This document shows, piece after piece, positions 23,860-33,697 of a stretch of 64,000 bases of DNA. The notes beneath the pieces were generated by a model, which was not told the DNA's origin, did no database searches, and was given only the letters and a program-made list of their open reading frames with translations. The translations under genes were made by a program, and so were the position numbers. Origin of the DNA: Acidobacteriota bacterium (lineage in GTDB: Bacteria > Acidobacteriota > Terriglobia > Acidiferrales > UBA7541); contig JABCYZ010000009.1 in assembly GCA_013289955.1 (NCBI GenBank), positions 62,001 to 126,000 on the forward strand. Direction: 5' to 3'. Each line of letters opens with the position of its first letter. Position 1 is the first letter of the stretch.

Positions 23860-26800
23860 ATGAATTTGCCGTTGTGTTCGTTTAAGAATATCGTTTTTGT
23901 GTCTAAGAAATTTCCTCTGCGGTATCTACTTGTTCTTCTGGTTGCCTTGATCGGTTTTTCTGCTTCAACGTTCGCACAGCAGGCCACCATCGTTGGGACG
24001 GTCACCGATCCTTCGGGTGCCGTCGTCCCGAATGTGGCTATCACTCTTACGAATACGGATACGGGGATCAGCCGCGTTATTCCCACGAATGACGCCGGCC
24101 AGTACGTCGCCGTAGATCTCCAGATCGGTCACTACCGAGTCAAAGCCGAAGCAAAAGGATTCAAGGTTTCGGAACAGAAAGACATCGTCCTCACCGTCGG
24201 CGACCGTGTTCGCGTGGACTTCCAGATGCAAATGGGAGCTGCGCAGGAGACCGTGACTGTCGAAGCCAACGCCGTACAGGTTCAGACCGATTCCGGCGAG
24301 CGCAGCAACCTCATCACCGATCAGCAGATGAGCCAGCTCTCCATCAATGGCCGCAGCATTTATCAGCTCGCTGCTTTGACGCCAGGCGCTTCGAGCCAGA
24401 TCACCGGTACTATCAACACCCCGGTGGGCGGCGACGCCAGCGTCGAGTTCAATGGCATGCGCCAGAATCACAACATTTACTTGCTCGACGGCGGCGAAGA
24501 TGATGATCGCGGCGGCGCGGGCGGCATGAGCATCGCGCCTTCCACGGACGCCATTCAGGAGTTTCGCGCTCTGACCTCCAACTACAGCGCGGACTACGGC
24601 CTCTCTTCGGCCGGTACCATGACCATGGTGCTGAAGTCTGGGACGAGCCAGATCCACGCTTCCGCTTGGGAATTTGACCGCAACGACGCCTTCGATGCGC
24701 GCAACTTTTTCCAGCCCGAAGCCGTACAACCCGTCAAACAGGAACTCCGCTACAACATTTTTGGCTTTAACGTCGGCGGCCCCGTAACTCTGGGTCACCT
24801 CTATAACCCGGACAAAAAGAGGACCTTCTTCTTTTACAACATGGAGTGGCGCAGATACGTTTTGGGCGGCAGCACCAACCAGACCGTTCCCGATCCGTCA
24901 ACCTTCGGCGGCAACTTCAGTGCTGTTAGCACACCGCTAATCGTGCCGGAACTGGGTACTCCCACGAATCCAACACAAAATGAATCCTATATCGCCGGAA
25001 CTTGCGCTGGTCCCGGGCCTGGTGGTCTCCCAGCGGGAGTCGTCCCGGGGCAGCAGTTCCCCGGCAATGTCATTCCTAGCTGTATGTTGAACGCGAATGG
25101 CGCGGCTCTACTGAATGCCGGCATCTTTCCGAAGCCCAATGCGAACATTGCTGGCGGCCTCGGTAACTTCGTCGGCGGGGCCAACTCCGACACGAGCCTC
25201 AAGGAAGAGATCGTTCGCATCGATCACAATTTCACCGACAAATTCTCCGTCTTCGGCCACTTCATCGCCGAGCAAGCCAGCCAGGGTTTCCCCATTAGCC
25301 AGTGGAGCGGTGACAATGTTCCGACCGTTGGAGACAACTTCGGTAACCCATCGTATAGCGCTGTAATCCACACCACTTACACCATAAGCCCAACGCTGGT
25401 GAACGAAGTCGCTTTCAACTATAACGGCAATCGCATCAACATCATTCCCTACGCCGCTACCGGCCTGTCCAGTTTGGCTCTGCCGAGCGCTTACGACGGG
25501 TCGAGCTCGCGCTTGTTCGGCAACAGCCCCAACAACCTGAACCGCATCCCGAACATCGACATGAGCGGCTTTGCTGGCTCTAACTTTGAGATCTCCAGTT
25601 GGCCGTGGATCAATAGTGCGAACGACTACCAGATTCGCGACGACGTCTCTTGGACCCATGGTGCCCACCAGTTCAAAATCGGTGGTAGCTGGGCGCTCTA
25701 CAAAAAAGTCCAGGCCCTCTTCGGCCAAACCCAGGGCGGCTTCACTTTCAACAACAGTGACTTCACTGGAAACAACGTGGCCAATATGCTTCTTGGCTTG
25801 CCTAGCTCTTACCAGCAATTGGCAATTCAAGATAGCGGCTATTGGAACAACATCTCGACGGCTCTATGGATTCAAGACAACTGGCGCGTCAATCGTCGCT
25901 TAACCTTGAACCTCGGCCTCCGCTGGGACGGCGTTCCCCACACCTACGAAGCGAACAACCGCATGGGCAACTTCTATCCGCAACTTTACAACCCGGCCTT
26001 GGCGGCCACCTTTGACCCGAGCGGCAACATTTGCAGCGCGGGCGACGTCACTGCCGGCACATGCGCCGCCGTCAGCCCCGGCCTCGGCACCAGCCCCAAT
26101 CCGATTCTCGCGGGCGTGCCTCTCTACCTGAATGGCATCGGCGTTGAAGGGAAGTGCTACACAAATCCTACCTTCTGCGTCCCCAAGGACCTTGTCAACA
26201 ATCACTGGGCTGCTTTCGGTCCTCGTCTGGGCTTTGCCTATGACGTTACCGGCTCCGGCAAGAACGTCGTTCGCGGCGGCTTCGGCATCATGTACGAGCG
26301 CATCCAGGGCAACGACATGTACAACGCCGGCCCGAATATCCCGTTCAGCTTGCAAGTTAACCTGAACAGCGTTGAGATGACCAACCCCAGCATCGCGCTA
26401 ACTACAGGCGCTGCCGCGGCTCAACCGATCAACCCGCCGAACATCACCGGCTTGGATGTGAACAACTATGACCTGCCGGTAAGCTATCAGTACAGCATTG
26501 GCATACAACACGCTATTAACGCCAAGAGCGTGCTGTCCGTTAGCTACGTCGGCAACCAGGGCCGCCATCAGAACTACGAGACCACCAACAGCAATTTGAT
26601 CCCAGAGAGTTCCCTGCCGGGAATCGTCTCATCGATCCTGGGCGGTGCTCCGGCCCCGCCGTACCAGACTACTCCGGGTCTGACCTATCCAGGTTTTAAT
26701 ACCATCAACCTGTCTACGAACGAGGCCAACACCCATTACAACAGCCTGCAAGTCGATCTCAACTCGCAGCTGAGCCGTGACCTGACCCTGCGAGCGTTGT

Positions 26801-27462
26801 ACACCCTGTCCCGTGCCGTGGACCCAACCACTGCTGGCAGCGGTGGTGGCGACCTCGGTGGCATATCTAATCCCTACGCGGGTTGGGCCTATGACAATGG
26901 CCTCAGTGGCTATAACCGCACTCACGTCGGTGTCGTGGACTTCATCTACGACATTCCGTTCTTGCGGCACAACGATAATCATTTCATTAAGACCGTGGTA
27001 GCCGGTTGGGAAGTCTCTGGCATCGTCACTATCGAATCCGGGCTGCCAGTGAACATCAATCTCTCCGGCACCCAAGGCGGCAACTTCGTTGGCGGCAACA
27101 ACCGCCCGGACTTGGTTGGTGCGATCGACTACCAGCACACTGTGCTGTCGACCGGCACTCAGCAAATCCAATACTTTAGCCCATCGGCTTTCGGCCTTCC
27201 GGCGCCAGGTGCGTGGGGAACTTTCGCGCACAATGGCCTGACCGGACCCGGTCGCGACAACTGGAACATCTCGCTCTTCAAGAGCTTCGCGCTGAGCGAG
27301 TCTCGCGGCAGCCGTTTCGAACTGCGTCTTGAGACCTTTAACACTTGGAACCATACTCAGTTCAACGGCACCGATGACACCGTTGGTGATGCCCACTTTG
27401 GCCAATTCAACTCTGCCTTCGACCCGCGCATTCTGCAGCTCGGCGGCAAGATTTACTTCTAA
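23860..27462 (+). CDS. TonB-dependent receptor, Oar-like, with carboxypeptidase-regulatory domain
   Basis: A 1200-residue outer-membrane protein. A signal peptide ends at STFAQQ. The next ~85 residues form a CarboxypepD_reg-like beta domain (TIVGTVTDPSGAVVPNVAIT). The plug domain follows (SGERSNLITDQQMSQLSING), and then the 22-strand-type barrel, which ends in an aromatic residue (GGKIYF) as outer-membrane proteins do. Such receptors take up large or bound substrates, often glycans in this phylum. GTGGAGG precedes the ATG at 23860; the longer open frame starts 7 codons upstream. The operator in its promoter links it to the GH3 gene. It is followed by a strong terminator. Confidence 0.92.
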   Translation: MNLPLCSFKNIVFVSKKFPLRYLLVLLVALIGFSASTFAQQATIVGTVTDPSGAVVPNVAITLTNTDTGISRVIPTNDAGQYVAVDLQIGHYRVKAEAKGFKVSEQKDIVLTVGDRVRVDFQMQMGAAQETVTVEANAVQVQTDSGERSNLITDQQMSQLSINGRSIYQLAALTPGASSQITGTINTPVGGDASVEFNGMRQNHNIYLLDGGEDDDRGGAGGMSIAPSTDAIQEFRALTSNYSADYGLSSAGTMTMVLKSGTSQIHASAWEFDRNDAFDARNFFQPEAVQPVKQELRYNIFGFNVGGPVTLGHLYNPDKKRTFFFYNMEWRRYVLGGSTNQTVPDPSTFGGNFSAVSTPLIVPELGTPTNPTQNESYIAGTCAGPGPGGLPAGVVPGQQFPGNVIPSCMLNANGAALLNAGIFPKPNANIAGGLGNFVGGANSDTSLKEEIVRIDHNFTDKFSVFGHFIAEQASQGFPISQWSGDNVPTVGDNFGNPSYSAVIHTTYTISPTLVNEVAFNYNGNRINIIPYAATGLSSLALPSAYDGSSSRLFGNSPNNLNRIPNIDMSGFAGSNFEISSWPWINSANDYQIRDDVSWTHGAHQFKIGGSWALYKKVQALFGQTQGGFTFNNSDFTGNNVANMLLGLPSSYQQLAIQDSGYWNNISTALWIQDNWRVNRRLTLNLGLRWDGVPHTYEANNRMGNFYPQLYNPALAATFDPSGNICSAGDVTAGTCAAVSPGLGTSPNPILAGVPLYLNGIGVEGKCYTNPTFCVPKDLVNNHWAAFGPRLGFAYDVTGSGKNVVRGGFGIMYERIQGNDMYNAGPNIPFSLQVNLNSVEMTNPSIALTTGAAAAQPINPPNITGLDVNNYDLPVSYQYSIGIQHAINAKSVLSVSYVGNQGRHQNYETTNSNLIPESSLPGIVSSILGGAPAPPYQTTPGLTYPGFNTINLSTNEANTHYNSLQVDLNSQLSRDLTLRALYTLSRAVDPTTAGSGGGDLGGISNPYAGWAYDNGLSGYNRTHVGVVDFIYDIPFLRHNDNHFIKTVVAGWEVSGIVTIESGLPVNINLSGTQGGNFVGGNNRPDLVGAIDYQHTVLSTGTQQIQYFSPSAFGLPAPGAWGTFAHNGLTGPGRDNWNISLFKSFALSESRGSRFELRLETFNTWNHTQFNGTDDTVGDAHFGQFNSAFDPRILQLGGKIYF

Positions 27463-27484
27463 TCACCCCGGAAGCAGCACCCCT

Positions 27485-27521
27485 GCCCCGCTCGCACGCA
27501 CTGCGAGCGGGGCTTTTTTTT
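27485..27521 (+). terminator. Strong intrinsic terminator of the TonB receptor gene
   Basis: GCCCCGCTCGCA (27485-27496) pairs perfectly with TGCGAGCGGGGC (27502-27513) across a five-base loop and is followed by eight T. Confidence 0.95.
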
Positions 27522-27723
27522 CGGGCTTGCTGGTGTTGTGGCTCGAAGAGACTGCTCCCTCTTCGCCGAAGGATTACAGGGTTCGTTCGAATACGACAAA
27601 AACAATATTTAACTAATGCTCTATACATTCCGCCTGCTGCTCCCTCCGGCTTCTGTCCGGCCGCGTCCGTTTCGCTCTTTCTGGATTGCGTGAATTTAGG
27701 TCGAAGATCGTCCTCCTGCCGGG

Positions 27724-27752
27724 TTGACATCTTACCCGAAGGCGTGCATAGT
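27724..27752 (+). promoter_or_regulatory. Promoter of the padR-type operon
   Basis: TTGACA (27724-27729) and CATAGT (27747-27752) are spaced 17 bases apart. The predicted start is at about 27759-27760, one or two bases before the ATG at 27761, so the message would be leaderless. No ribosome-binding site is visible before this ATG, which agrees. Confidence 0.7.
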
Positions 27753-27765
27753 CGGGTCATATGTC
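27726..27765. promoter_or_regulatory. 40-bp inverted repeat over promoter and start codon (candidate PadR operator)
   Basis: Left arm GACATCTTACCCGA (27726-27739) and right arm TCGGGTCATATGTC (27752-27765) match at 12 of 14 positions around one centre, with a 12-base spacer. The repeat covers the -35 box, the -10 box, the predicted start and the start codon. PadR proteins commonly repress their own genes through such dyads. Confidence 0.65.
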
Positions 27766-28117
27766 TACCCAAGAGACCCGGGAACGATTGGAATTGCTGC
27801 AGGGCACACTGGATCTGCTGATCCTCCGCACGCTGATTTTTGGATCGCAGCATGGGCAAGGAGTCGCGCGCGCCATCCAGGAGACCTCAGAAGAAGAGCT
27901 GCTCGTCGAGCATGGCGCTCTCTATCCCGCACTTCAACGGCTCGAAGAACGAGGCTGGATCTGGGCGAAGTGGGGAGTTTCTTCAAACAACCGTAAGGCC
28001 CGGTTCTACACACTGACCGCCGCGGGCCGCAAACAACTGGTCAAAGAAACCAACAAATGGAAACGATTGACGGGAGCCATCGCGCGGATTCTTGGAGCGG
28101 AGGGGGCGGAAGGCTGA
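27761..28117 (+). CDS. PadR-family transcriptional regulator
   Basis: A 118-residue winged-helix protein. [17 protein letters not shown] is the typical first block, then [17 protein letters not shown] in the recognition and wing region, and [16 protein letters not shown] at the end of the domain. PadR proteins act as small dimeric repressors that often control an adjoining membrane protein. Here the gene stops 4 bases before the ADOP permease gene, a pairing very common in Acidobacteriota. The promoter carries a 40-bp dyad and the message seems leaderless. Confidence 0.92.
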   Translation: MSTQETRERLELLQGTLDLLILRTLIFGSQHGQGVARAIQETSEEELLVEHGALYPALQRLEERGWIWAKWGVSSNNRKARFYTLTAAGRKQLVKETNKWKRLTGAIARILGAEGAEG

Positions 28118-28121
28118 AGCC

Positions 28122-30803
28122 ATGTTCGGGCGCAAGCGCAAACTCGACGACTTCGCCTCGGAAATCGAGGCGCACATACAGCTTGAGGTCGAGCGCCTGC
28201 GGGGGGAGGGGCTGAGCGAAGAAGGGGCCCGAGCGGGTGCGCGGCGTTCCTTCGGGAACGTCATGCACGCCGAAGAGCGCTTTTACGAATCGGGGCGCTG
28301 GCTGTGGTGGGAGCATTTCTGGCAGGACGTGCGTTACGGCCTGCGCATGCTCGGGAAGTCTCCGGGGTTCACCGCCATTGCCGTGCTGACGATCGCTCTG
28401 GGGATCGGCGCTACAACGGCAATTTTCAGCGTCGTCGACGCCATGCTGTTGCATCCGTTGCCGTACGCCGAACCTGAGCAACTCGTGAGCATTCAGGATG
28501 ATTTACCCGGCGTTGGCACGCGGGATGTGGGACTGTCGGAACCGGAGTGGCAGGATCTCGAACATTCCGGAATCTTTCAATACGTGTCGCCAGCATGGTT
28601 CGATGAAAACAATCTCACAGGATCATCCGAACCGGCCCGCGTTCGCATACTGATCGTAGCGCCGAATTATTTTGCGCTGCTGGGCGTAAAACCACAGTTG
28701 GGCCGGAGCTTCAACCCCGAGGACCACTCGCCGGGCCTTCTGCTCGAAGTGCTCATCAGCGACGGCTTGTGGAAGCGGGCGTTCGGGAGCGACCCGCATA
28801 TTCTGGAAAAAAGTGTGCGGCTCGACACCGACTTGTACCGCATCGTGGGAGTTATGCCGCCGGGATTTGACGCGCCGGGACGAAGCCCGGAAGAAAGAAA
28901 TATCGAGGTCTGGGCCGCAACCAGTTTTTACGGCGCGCCTATGTCCGATCACCCGCCGCGGAGCAGACGCAATCTTCCCACAGCGATCGCGCGGCTCAAA
29001 CCAGGTCTCTCGATCGAGGCGGCGCGAAACCGGTTGGACGCGCTTGTAGGCGCTTTAGAGAAGCAATTCCCGGAGGAATATCCGCTTCAGAGCGGTTGGA
29101 CGGTGCGACTGGTCCCACTCAAGGAGAACCTGGTTGGCAATGTGCGCCAATCTTTGCTTCTGCTGCTTGGCGCGGTGGGATTGGTCCTGCTGATCGGCTG
29201 CGTCAATGTGGCGAATCTGCAGCTCGCGCGCGCCAATGCGCGAGGCCCGGAGATGGCGCTTCGCCAAGCGTTGGGAGCAGGGCGCGCCCGATTGACGCGG
29301 CAACTGTTGACAGAGAACGTGATTCTTTTCCTGCTCGGCGCCATGACCGGATTGGCAATCCTCGTCTGCCTAAAGGGATTGTTGCTTCGGTTCGTGCCCG
29401 AGGGTCTGCCGCGGTTGAATGAAATATCGGTCAGCTGGAGCGTCTGGTTATTCGCTCTCGCCGCCTCGCTGGGCACCGGCGCGATTTTCGGCTTGGTTCC
29501 CGCTCTATCCGTGGATCGGCTGGATTTGACTGGCGCCCTCAGACGGAGGGGTCGCGGCTCGACAGGCTCCGGGGAACAGGCGCGCATGCGGCGCTTACTG
29601 GTGGTAACGGAATTTGCTCTTTCTCTGGTGCTGATGGTCGCGGCGGGTCTTCTGCTGCGCAGTTTCTGGGATCTGCTGAACGTGCCGTTGGGATTCAATC
29701 CCGAGAATGTGATGGCGGTCAGGACCAGGCTGCCAGAGCCGAATGATCCCAAAACCGACATCTACCGAACCCCTCGGCAAGAGGCGCCGTTCTTCCGCGA
29801 AATACTTCGTCGCGCCAGAGCGCTACCTGGAGTCGAAGAAGTAGCCCTCGGCGATACCGCTTCGATTCCATTGGACCAGAGTCTACGGGATCTGAAGCTC
29901 ATCTCGGAAGGTCAGTTCTTCTTCGCACTGGAGGGGCGCGACACCATAGAGAGCAACGAGCCGGCCGTCGTCGAACGCTCGAGCGTCACTCCGGACTATT
30001 TTCACTTGCTGGGAATCTCCTTACTGCGTGGCCGCTTGTTCCATGAAATGGATACCAACGACAGCCCGCAAGTCGCCGTGGTCAATGAGGCCTTCGCACG
30101 AGCCACCTGGCCAGGCCAAGAGGCGATAGGCAAGCGCTTCAAGAGCACGCGGGCGGATTCTCCGTGGATGACCGTTGTCGGCATCGTCAGAAATGCGAGG
30201 ACCGTGTCGCTCGAGGAAGCGAGCGTACCGCAAGTCTATCTGGACGTATATCAGACCGGCGCGAAACGCCTCGAGATGCTTCTGCGCGGCCATTTGGACA
30301 TCGCTCTGACTGCCGAGCAGGTGCGCGAGCAGGTGCAGGCCGTCGATCCAACGCTTCCCGTTTCTGGCGCGCAAACACTCAGCGAAACGGTTTCCGCATC
30401 TCTGGCCGAGAGGCGGTTCTCGATGGAAATGATTGCTCTGTTTGCGCTGACGGCGTTGCTTCTGGCAGGACTTGGAATTTACGGAGTGATTTCCTACATC
30501 GTGAGCGAGCGCACGCACGAGATCGGGATTCGGCTGGCGCTAGGCGCAGAAAGACGGAACATCCTGCGCATTGTTCTCTGTCAAGGCCTGGGGCTTGCCC
30601 TGGCGGGTGCCGCCGTTGGATTTGTTGGCGCCTTGATCGTGTCGCACTTGATGGCAGGACTGCTTTACGGCGTGAGGCCGGCCGACCCACTCACGTTTGC
30701 GGGTGTCGCGCTTCTTCTCGTGGGTGTTGCCCTGCTCGCTTCTTACCTTCCGGCGCGGCGCGCGATACGGGTCGATCCCTGGGCCGCACTGCGGCACGAA
30801 TAG
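28122..30803 (+). CDS. ADOP-family ABC permease (duplicated MacB-like/FtsX domain)
   Basis: An 893-residue membrane protein. The N-terminal region ([20 protein letters not shown] to ARRSFGN) is the acidobacterial permease prefix. The first membrane helix (about 83-105, [20 protein letters not shown]) precedes a large periplasmic MacB-PCD domain and three more helices. The unit then repeats, ending with three helices around [19 protein letters not shown]. Such 'orphan' permeases have no ATPase gene nearby, and none is found here. The transported substrate is unknown; relatives export macrolides, peptides or lipoproteins. GGAAGG precedes the ATG at 28122. Confidence 0.9.
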   Translation: MFGRKRKLDDFASEIEAHIQLEVERLRGEGLSEEGARAGARRSFGNVMHAEERFYESGRWLWWEHFWQDVRYGLRMLGKSPGFTAIAVLTIALGIGATTAIFSVVDAMLLHPLPYAEPEQLVSIQDDLPGVGTRDVGLSEPEWQDLEHSGIFQYVSPAWFDENNLTGSSEPARVRILIVAPNYFALLGVKPQLGRSFNPEDHSPGLLLEVLISDGLWKRAFGSDPHILEKSVRLDTDLYRIVGVMPPGFDAPGRSPEERNIEVWAATSFYGAPMSDHPPRSRRNLPTAIARLKPGLSIEAARNRLDALVGALEKQFPEEYPLQSGWTVRLVPLKENLVGNVRQSLLLLLGAVGLVLLIGCVNVANLQLARANARGPEMALRQALGAGRARLTRQLLTENVILFLLGAMTGLAILVCLKGLLLRFVPEGLPRLNEISVSWSVWLFALAASLGTGAIFGLVPALSVDRLDLTGALRRRGRGSTGSGEQARMRRLLVVTEFALSLVLMVAAGLLLRSFWDLLNVPLGFNPENVMAVRTRLPEPNDPKTDIYRTPRQEAPFFREILRRARALPGVEEVALGDTASIPLDQSLRDLKLISEGQFFFALEGRDTIESNEPAVVERSSVTPDYFHLLGISLLRGRLFHEMDTNDSPQVAVVNEAFARATWPGQEAIGKRFKSTRADSPWMTVVGIVRNARTVSLEEASVPQVYLDVYQTGAKRLEMLLRGHLDIALTAEQVREQVQAVDPTLPVSGAQTLSETVSASLAERRFSMEMIALFALTALLLAGLGIYGVISYIVSERTHEIGIRLALGAERRNILRIVLCQGLGLALAGAAVGFVGALIVSHLMAGLLYGVRPADPLTFAGVALLLVGVALLASYLPARRAIRVDPWAALRHE

Positions 30804-30830
30804 CCCAGGCGGGAAGGAGAGATCACGGGA

Positions 30831-32126
30831 ATGAAACAAGTTCCAATCTTCATCCTCCTGGCGGCGCTCCTTGCTACGGTGGGGGCGTTCAGGGAGCGCG
30901 CAGAGAGCGCCGCTCGGGCGAGTGCGGCGCAGTCCCCAACATCGCAGCAGCCGCTGGCGGGGGTTGTGGTTGACCTGAAGGCGGCTGACGGAACCATCCT
31001 GAAGGCAACCTACTTTGCCGCGGCCAAGCCGGGTCCCGGCGTTTTGCTGCTGCATCAGGTCAACCGGACGCGCACAGCGTGGGATGATCTGGCCGGGCAA
31101 CTGGCAGCGGCTGGAATCAACACGCTTACACTCGATATGCGAGGACATGGCGAAAGCGGCGGCACGCCTTATGAGAAATTGACGCCCGAGGAGAGGGCAC
31201 AGGTACGCGGGCAGCTGCCGGGCGACGTTGACACCGCGCTCCAATATTTGGTCTCGCAACCAGGCGTCAAGAGAGATGTCATCGGCGCGGGAGGAGCCGG
31301 ACTGCTCGGAGTCGACAATTCCGTCGAGGCGGCGCGCCGGCATCCAGCCGAGCTAAAATCGCTGGCATTGCTTTCCGGCGAGACCTTCCGGGATGGCCTG
31401 CAATTTCTGCAGCAGACGTGGCAATTACCAGGACTGTTTGTTGTGGCCGACGACGACGAATACCCTCCTACGGTCGAGGCGATGGAATTGCTCTACATCA
31501 CCTCCTCCAGCCCGGGCAAGAAGTTCATACACTACTCCGCGGCGCAAGAGGCGCCTTGGTTATGGTATGAACCCCGCGATGTCGGGAGGGTTCCCGCCAC
31601 CGGTGGCCACGGAACCGACATGTTCAAACCTCATCCGGAGCTGGCCGGCATGATCGTGGATTGGTTTGTGACCACGCTGATCAAAACACCGGGTCGCGCG
31701 CCAGCGGACACCGAGTCATCTGCGGTAATCCTAAATCAAATCCGGATGCCCGGCGGAGTCGCCGAAGTCACGCGGCAACTGATGGAGGCTCGTCGGAAAG
31801 ATCCCAACATACGATTGTGGCCGGAAGCAACGGTCAGCATCATCGGCAACGACCATATGCGCGCGGGCGAGCCCAAGGCGGCGCTCGAGATCTTTAAGCT
31901 CAACCTCCTCGCTTATCCGGACTCGGCCGACGCACACGATGACCTTGCCGATGCGTATTTGGCAAACGGGCAGAAAGATCTGGCGCGGCAGTATGCCCAG
32001 AAAGTACTGGCCATGCTGGATTCTCACGCTGCGCCCGCATCTTCGTGGTCCGATACCGAACAGCGTCGCGGTGAGATCCGCCGCGACGCGCAGGATGTAC
32101 TCAAGAAATTGAATGCAGGGCGTTGA
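30831..32126 (+). CDS. Exported alpha/beta-hydrolase-fold protein, nucleophile apparently missing, with C-terminal TPR-like part
   Basis: A 431-residue protein with an N-terminal signal segment. Hydrolase blocks are clear: GVLLLHQVNRTRTAW (oxyanion region), LDMRGHGESGG, an acid-bearing strand FVVADDDEYPP and a His in ATGGHGTDMF. At the nucleophile elbow the usual G-x-S-x-G is replaced by GAGGAG (residues 152-157), with no Ser, Cys or Asp, so catalysis is unlikely. The last ~100 residues include a TPR-like pair (AGEPKAALEIFKLNLLAYP and the next helix). AAGGAGAG precedes the ATG. It is 27 bases after the permease gene and probably in its operon. Confidence 0.75.
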   Translation: MKQVPIFILLAALLATVGAFRERAESAARASAAQSPTSQQPLAGVVVDLKAADGTILKATYFAAAKPGPGVLLLHQVNRTRTAWDDLAGQLAAAGINTLTLDMRGHGESGGTPYEKLTPEERAQVRGQLPGDVDTALQYLVSQPGVKRDVIGAGGAGLLGVDNSVEAARRHPAELKSLALLSGETFRDGLQFLQQTWQLPGLFVVADDDEYPPTVEAMELLYITSSSPGKKFIHYSAAQEAPWLWYEPRDVGRVPATGGHGTDMFKPHPELAGMIVDWFVTTLIKTPGRAPADTESSAVILNQIRMPGGVAEVTRQLMEARRKDPNIRLWPEATVSIIGNDHMRAGEPKAALEIFKLNLLAYPDSADAHDDLADAYLANGQKDLARQYAQKVLAMLDSHAAPASSWSDTEQRRGEIRRDAQDVLKKLNAGR

Positions 32127-32473
32127 GAAAGAGCATGCTGGATTCGCGTGGACGGGTCGCCACGCCGCGCTTCTTCCGATTGAGCAGCAAATCTGGACTA
32201 TGACAGAGGCCGATATAGTCGAGGCCATCATCCTCGGTCTTGAATTTGCGGGTGACGTCTATGAGATTCATGGCTTGCGACTTCTCCGAATGATGAGCAC
32301 AACAAGAATGATCAAACAGATGATTCCCACAAACGAAGTATTTGATCAGAGGCTCAATGTTCATTACCATGCCTCAAACCATAGCAGAAAGGTCTATTCT
32401 GTTTTAACGGCATAATTGCCCTTTAAACCCTTTAGGATCCCGGCTACCTCAAAACCGGGCGGAGAGGGGCATA
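32127..32473. other. Intergenic region containing a transposase relic
   Basis: A 100-codon forward frame (32113-32415) has no family resemblance. The minus strand holds a short stretch like the N-terminus of IS1595-type transposases (listed separately). The base composition near 32400 is more A+T-rich than the surroundings. Confidence 0.5.
32209..32271 (-). pseudogene. Relic of an IS1595-type transposase N-terminus
   Basis: The minus strand encodes MNLIDVTRKFKTEDDGLDYI, which resembles the opening of IS1595-family transposases, where a zinc ribbon (CPxCG) normally follows. Here the similarity ends after about 21 codons, with no zinc ribbon and no inverted repeats seen. It looks like a decayed fragment. 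This is recognition from memory only. Confidence 0.4.
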
Positions 32474-33628
32474 ATGTTAACGATGCTATGCCCAAAGCCT
32501 CGGCTGGTCCCTCTCCTGAGCGCCGCGCTCTTGTGGGCCAGCTCTCTGTTCGCGCAATCGCCGAGCCCAGCGGAAGCCATGGCGCTCGAGCAGCAAGGAA
32601 AACTGGACGACGCTGTCAAAGTTTGGCAGCGAGTGATCGACGAGAACCCGCGCGATACGGGGGCCCTCGCGAGCCTGGGTGTGGACTTATCGAGAGAGCA
32701 AAAATATACGGAAGCTTCCGCTGCCTACCGGAGAGCGCTCGCCCTGGACCCCAAGCTTCCGGGAATTCAGCTGAATCTGGGGCTGGCCGAGTTCAAGCAA
32801 GGCCACTTTGAAGCGGCCATAGCCCCGCTCGACGCCGCTTTGGCGGACCAGCCCGGCAGCATGCAGGCGCGCGCGCTGCTTGGCCTTAGCTATTACGGGG
32901 CGAAGCGGTTTGCGGACGCTGCGAAGCATCTTGAAATTGCGGCAAATGCCGATCCAGACAATCTTCAGCTGCGGCAAGTGCTCGCGCAGAGCTGTTTATG
33001 GGCAAAGAAATTCGACTGCGCCCTCGAGGAATTCCGGCAGATCGAGCAGCGCGATCCCAACTCTGCCGCGGCTCATGTGCTTACAGGGGAAGCGCTGGAC
33101 GGCATGGGCAGGACTCCGGAAGCAATTGCCGAGTTCCAGGCGGCGGTGAAAGCCGCTCCTCTCGAACCAAACGTACACTTTGGCCTGGGCTACCTTCACT
33201 GGGAGTTGAAGCAATATGATGAGGCCGAGACGGAGCTTAAGGCGGAGCTGTCTCTCGACCCCGCGAATGCGCAAGCCCTGGCATATCTTGGCGATATAGC
33301 ATTTAAAAAGAACCATCCGGATGGGGCGGTTCCTTTGCTAAAAAAGGCTTTGCAATCGCGTGACGATATTCGTATCGCGCATCTCGACCTGGGAGCCATT
33401 CTTACCCAGCAGAGGCAATATCCAGCCGCGATCGTCGCGCTAAAACGCGCCGTGGAGCTGGATCCCGAGCAGCCCGACGCGCACTACCGGCTGGGACGCG
33501 TCTATCAGGCCATCGGCAATCAGGCGGGGGCGCAAAAGGAGTTCGCCAGGGTCCGCGAACTACACGACAAATCCGAGGAAGACGTCGCGCGAAAAATGTC
33601 GGCCGCTCCCCCTCCACTGCCCCAGTAG
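32474..33628 (+). CDS. Exported TPR-repeat protein
   Basis: A 384-residue protein with a signal peptide ending at SLFAQ, then about nine to ten TPR units in a row (for example GKLDDAVKVWQRVIDENP, QYPAAIVALKRAVELDP). A Pro-rich tail closes it. It probably acts as a periplasmic scaffold. GGAGAGGGG lies just upstream of the ATG at 32474. It stands between the ADOP operon and an S9 peptidase gene, on the same strand as both, with no clear partner. Confidence 0.82.
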   Translation: MLTMLCPKPRLVPLLSAALLWASSLFAQSPSPAEAMALEQQGKLDDAVKVWQRVIDENPRDTGALASLGVDLSREQKYTEASAAYRRALALDPKLPGIQLNLGLAEFKQGHFEAAIAPLDAALADQPGSMQARALLGLSYYGAKRFADAAKHLEIAANADPDNLQLRQVLAQSCLWAKKFDCALEEFRQIEQRDPNSAAAHVLTGEALDGMGRTPEAIAEFQAAVKAAPLEPNVHFGLGYLHWELKQYDEAETELKAELSLDPANAQALAYLGDIAFKKNHPDGAVPLLKKALQSRDDIRIAHLDLGAILTQQRQYPAAIVALKRAVELDPEQPDAHYRLGRVYQAIGNQAGAQKEFARVRELHDKSEEDVARKMSAAPPPLPQ

Positions 33629-33697
33629 CCTTTCTTCGATACGCCGGGAGTCGAATCCTTTGTGCGCATGAATTCTTGTGCTAGAGTCTGCCCCATA

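Noticed and set aside
32113..32415. A 100-codon forward frame after the pseudo-hydrolase gene
   Set aside because: No family resemblance, no ribosome site, and the opposite strand better explains part of it as a transposase relic.
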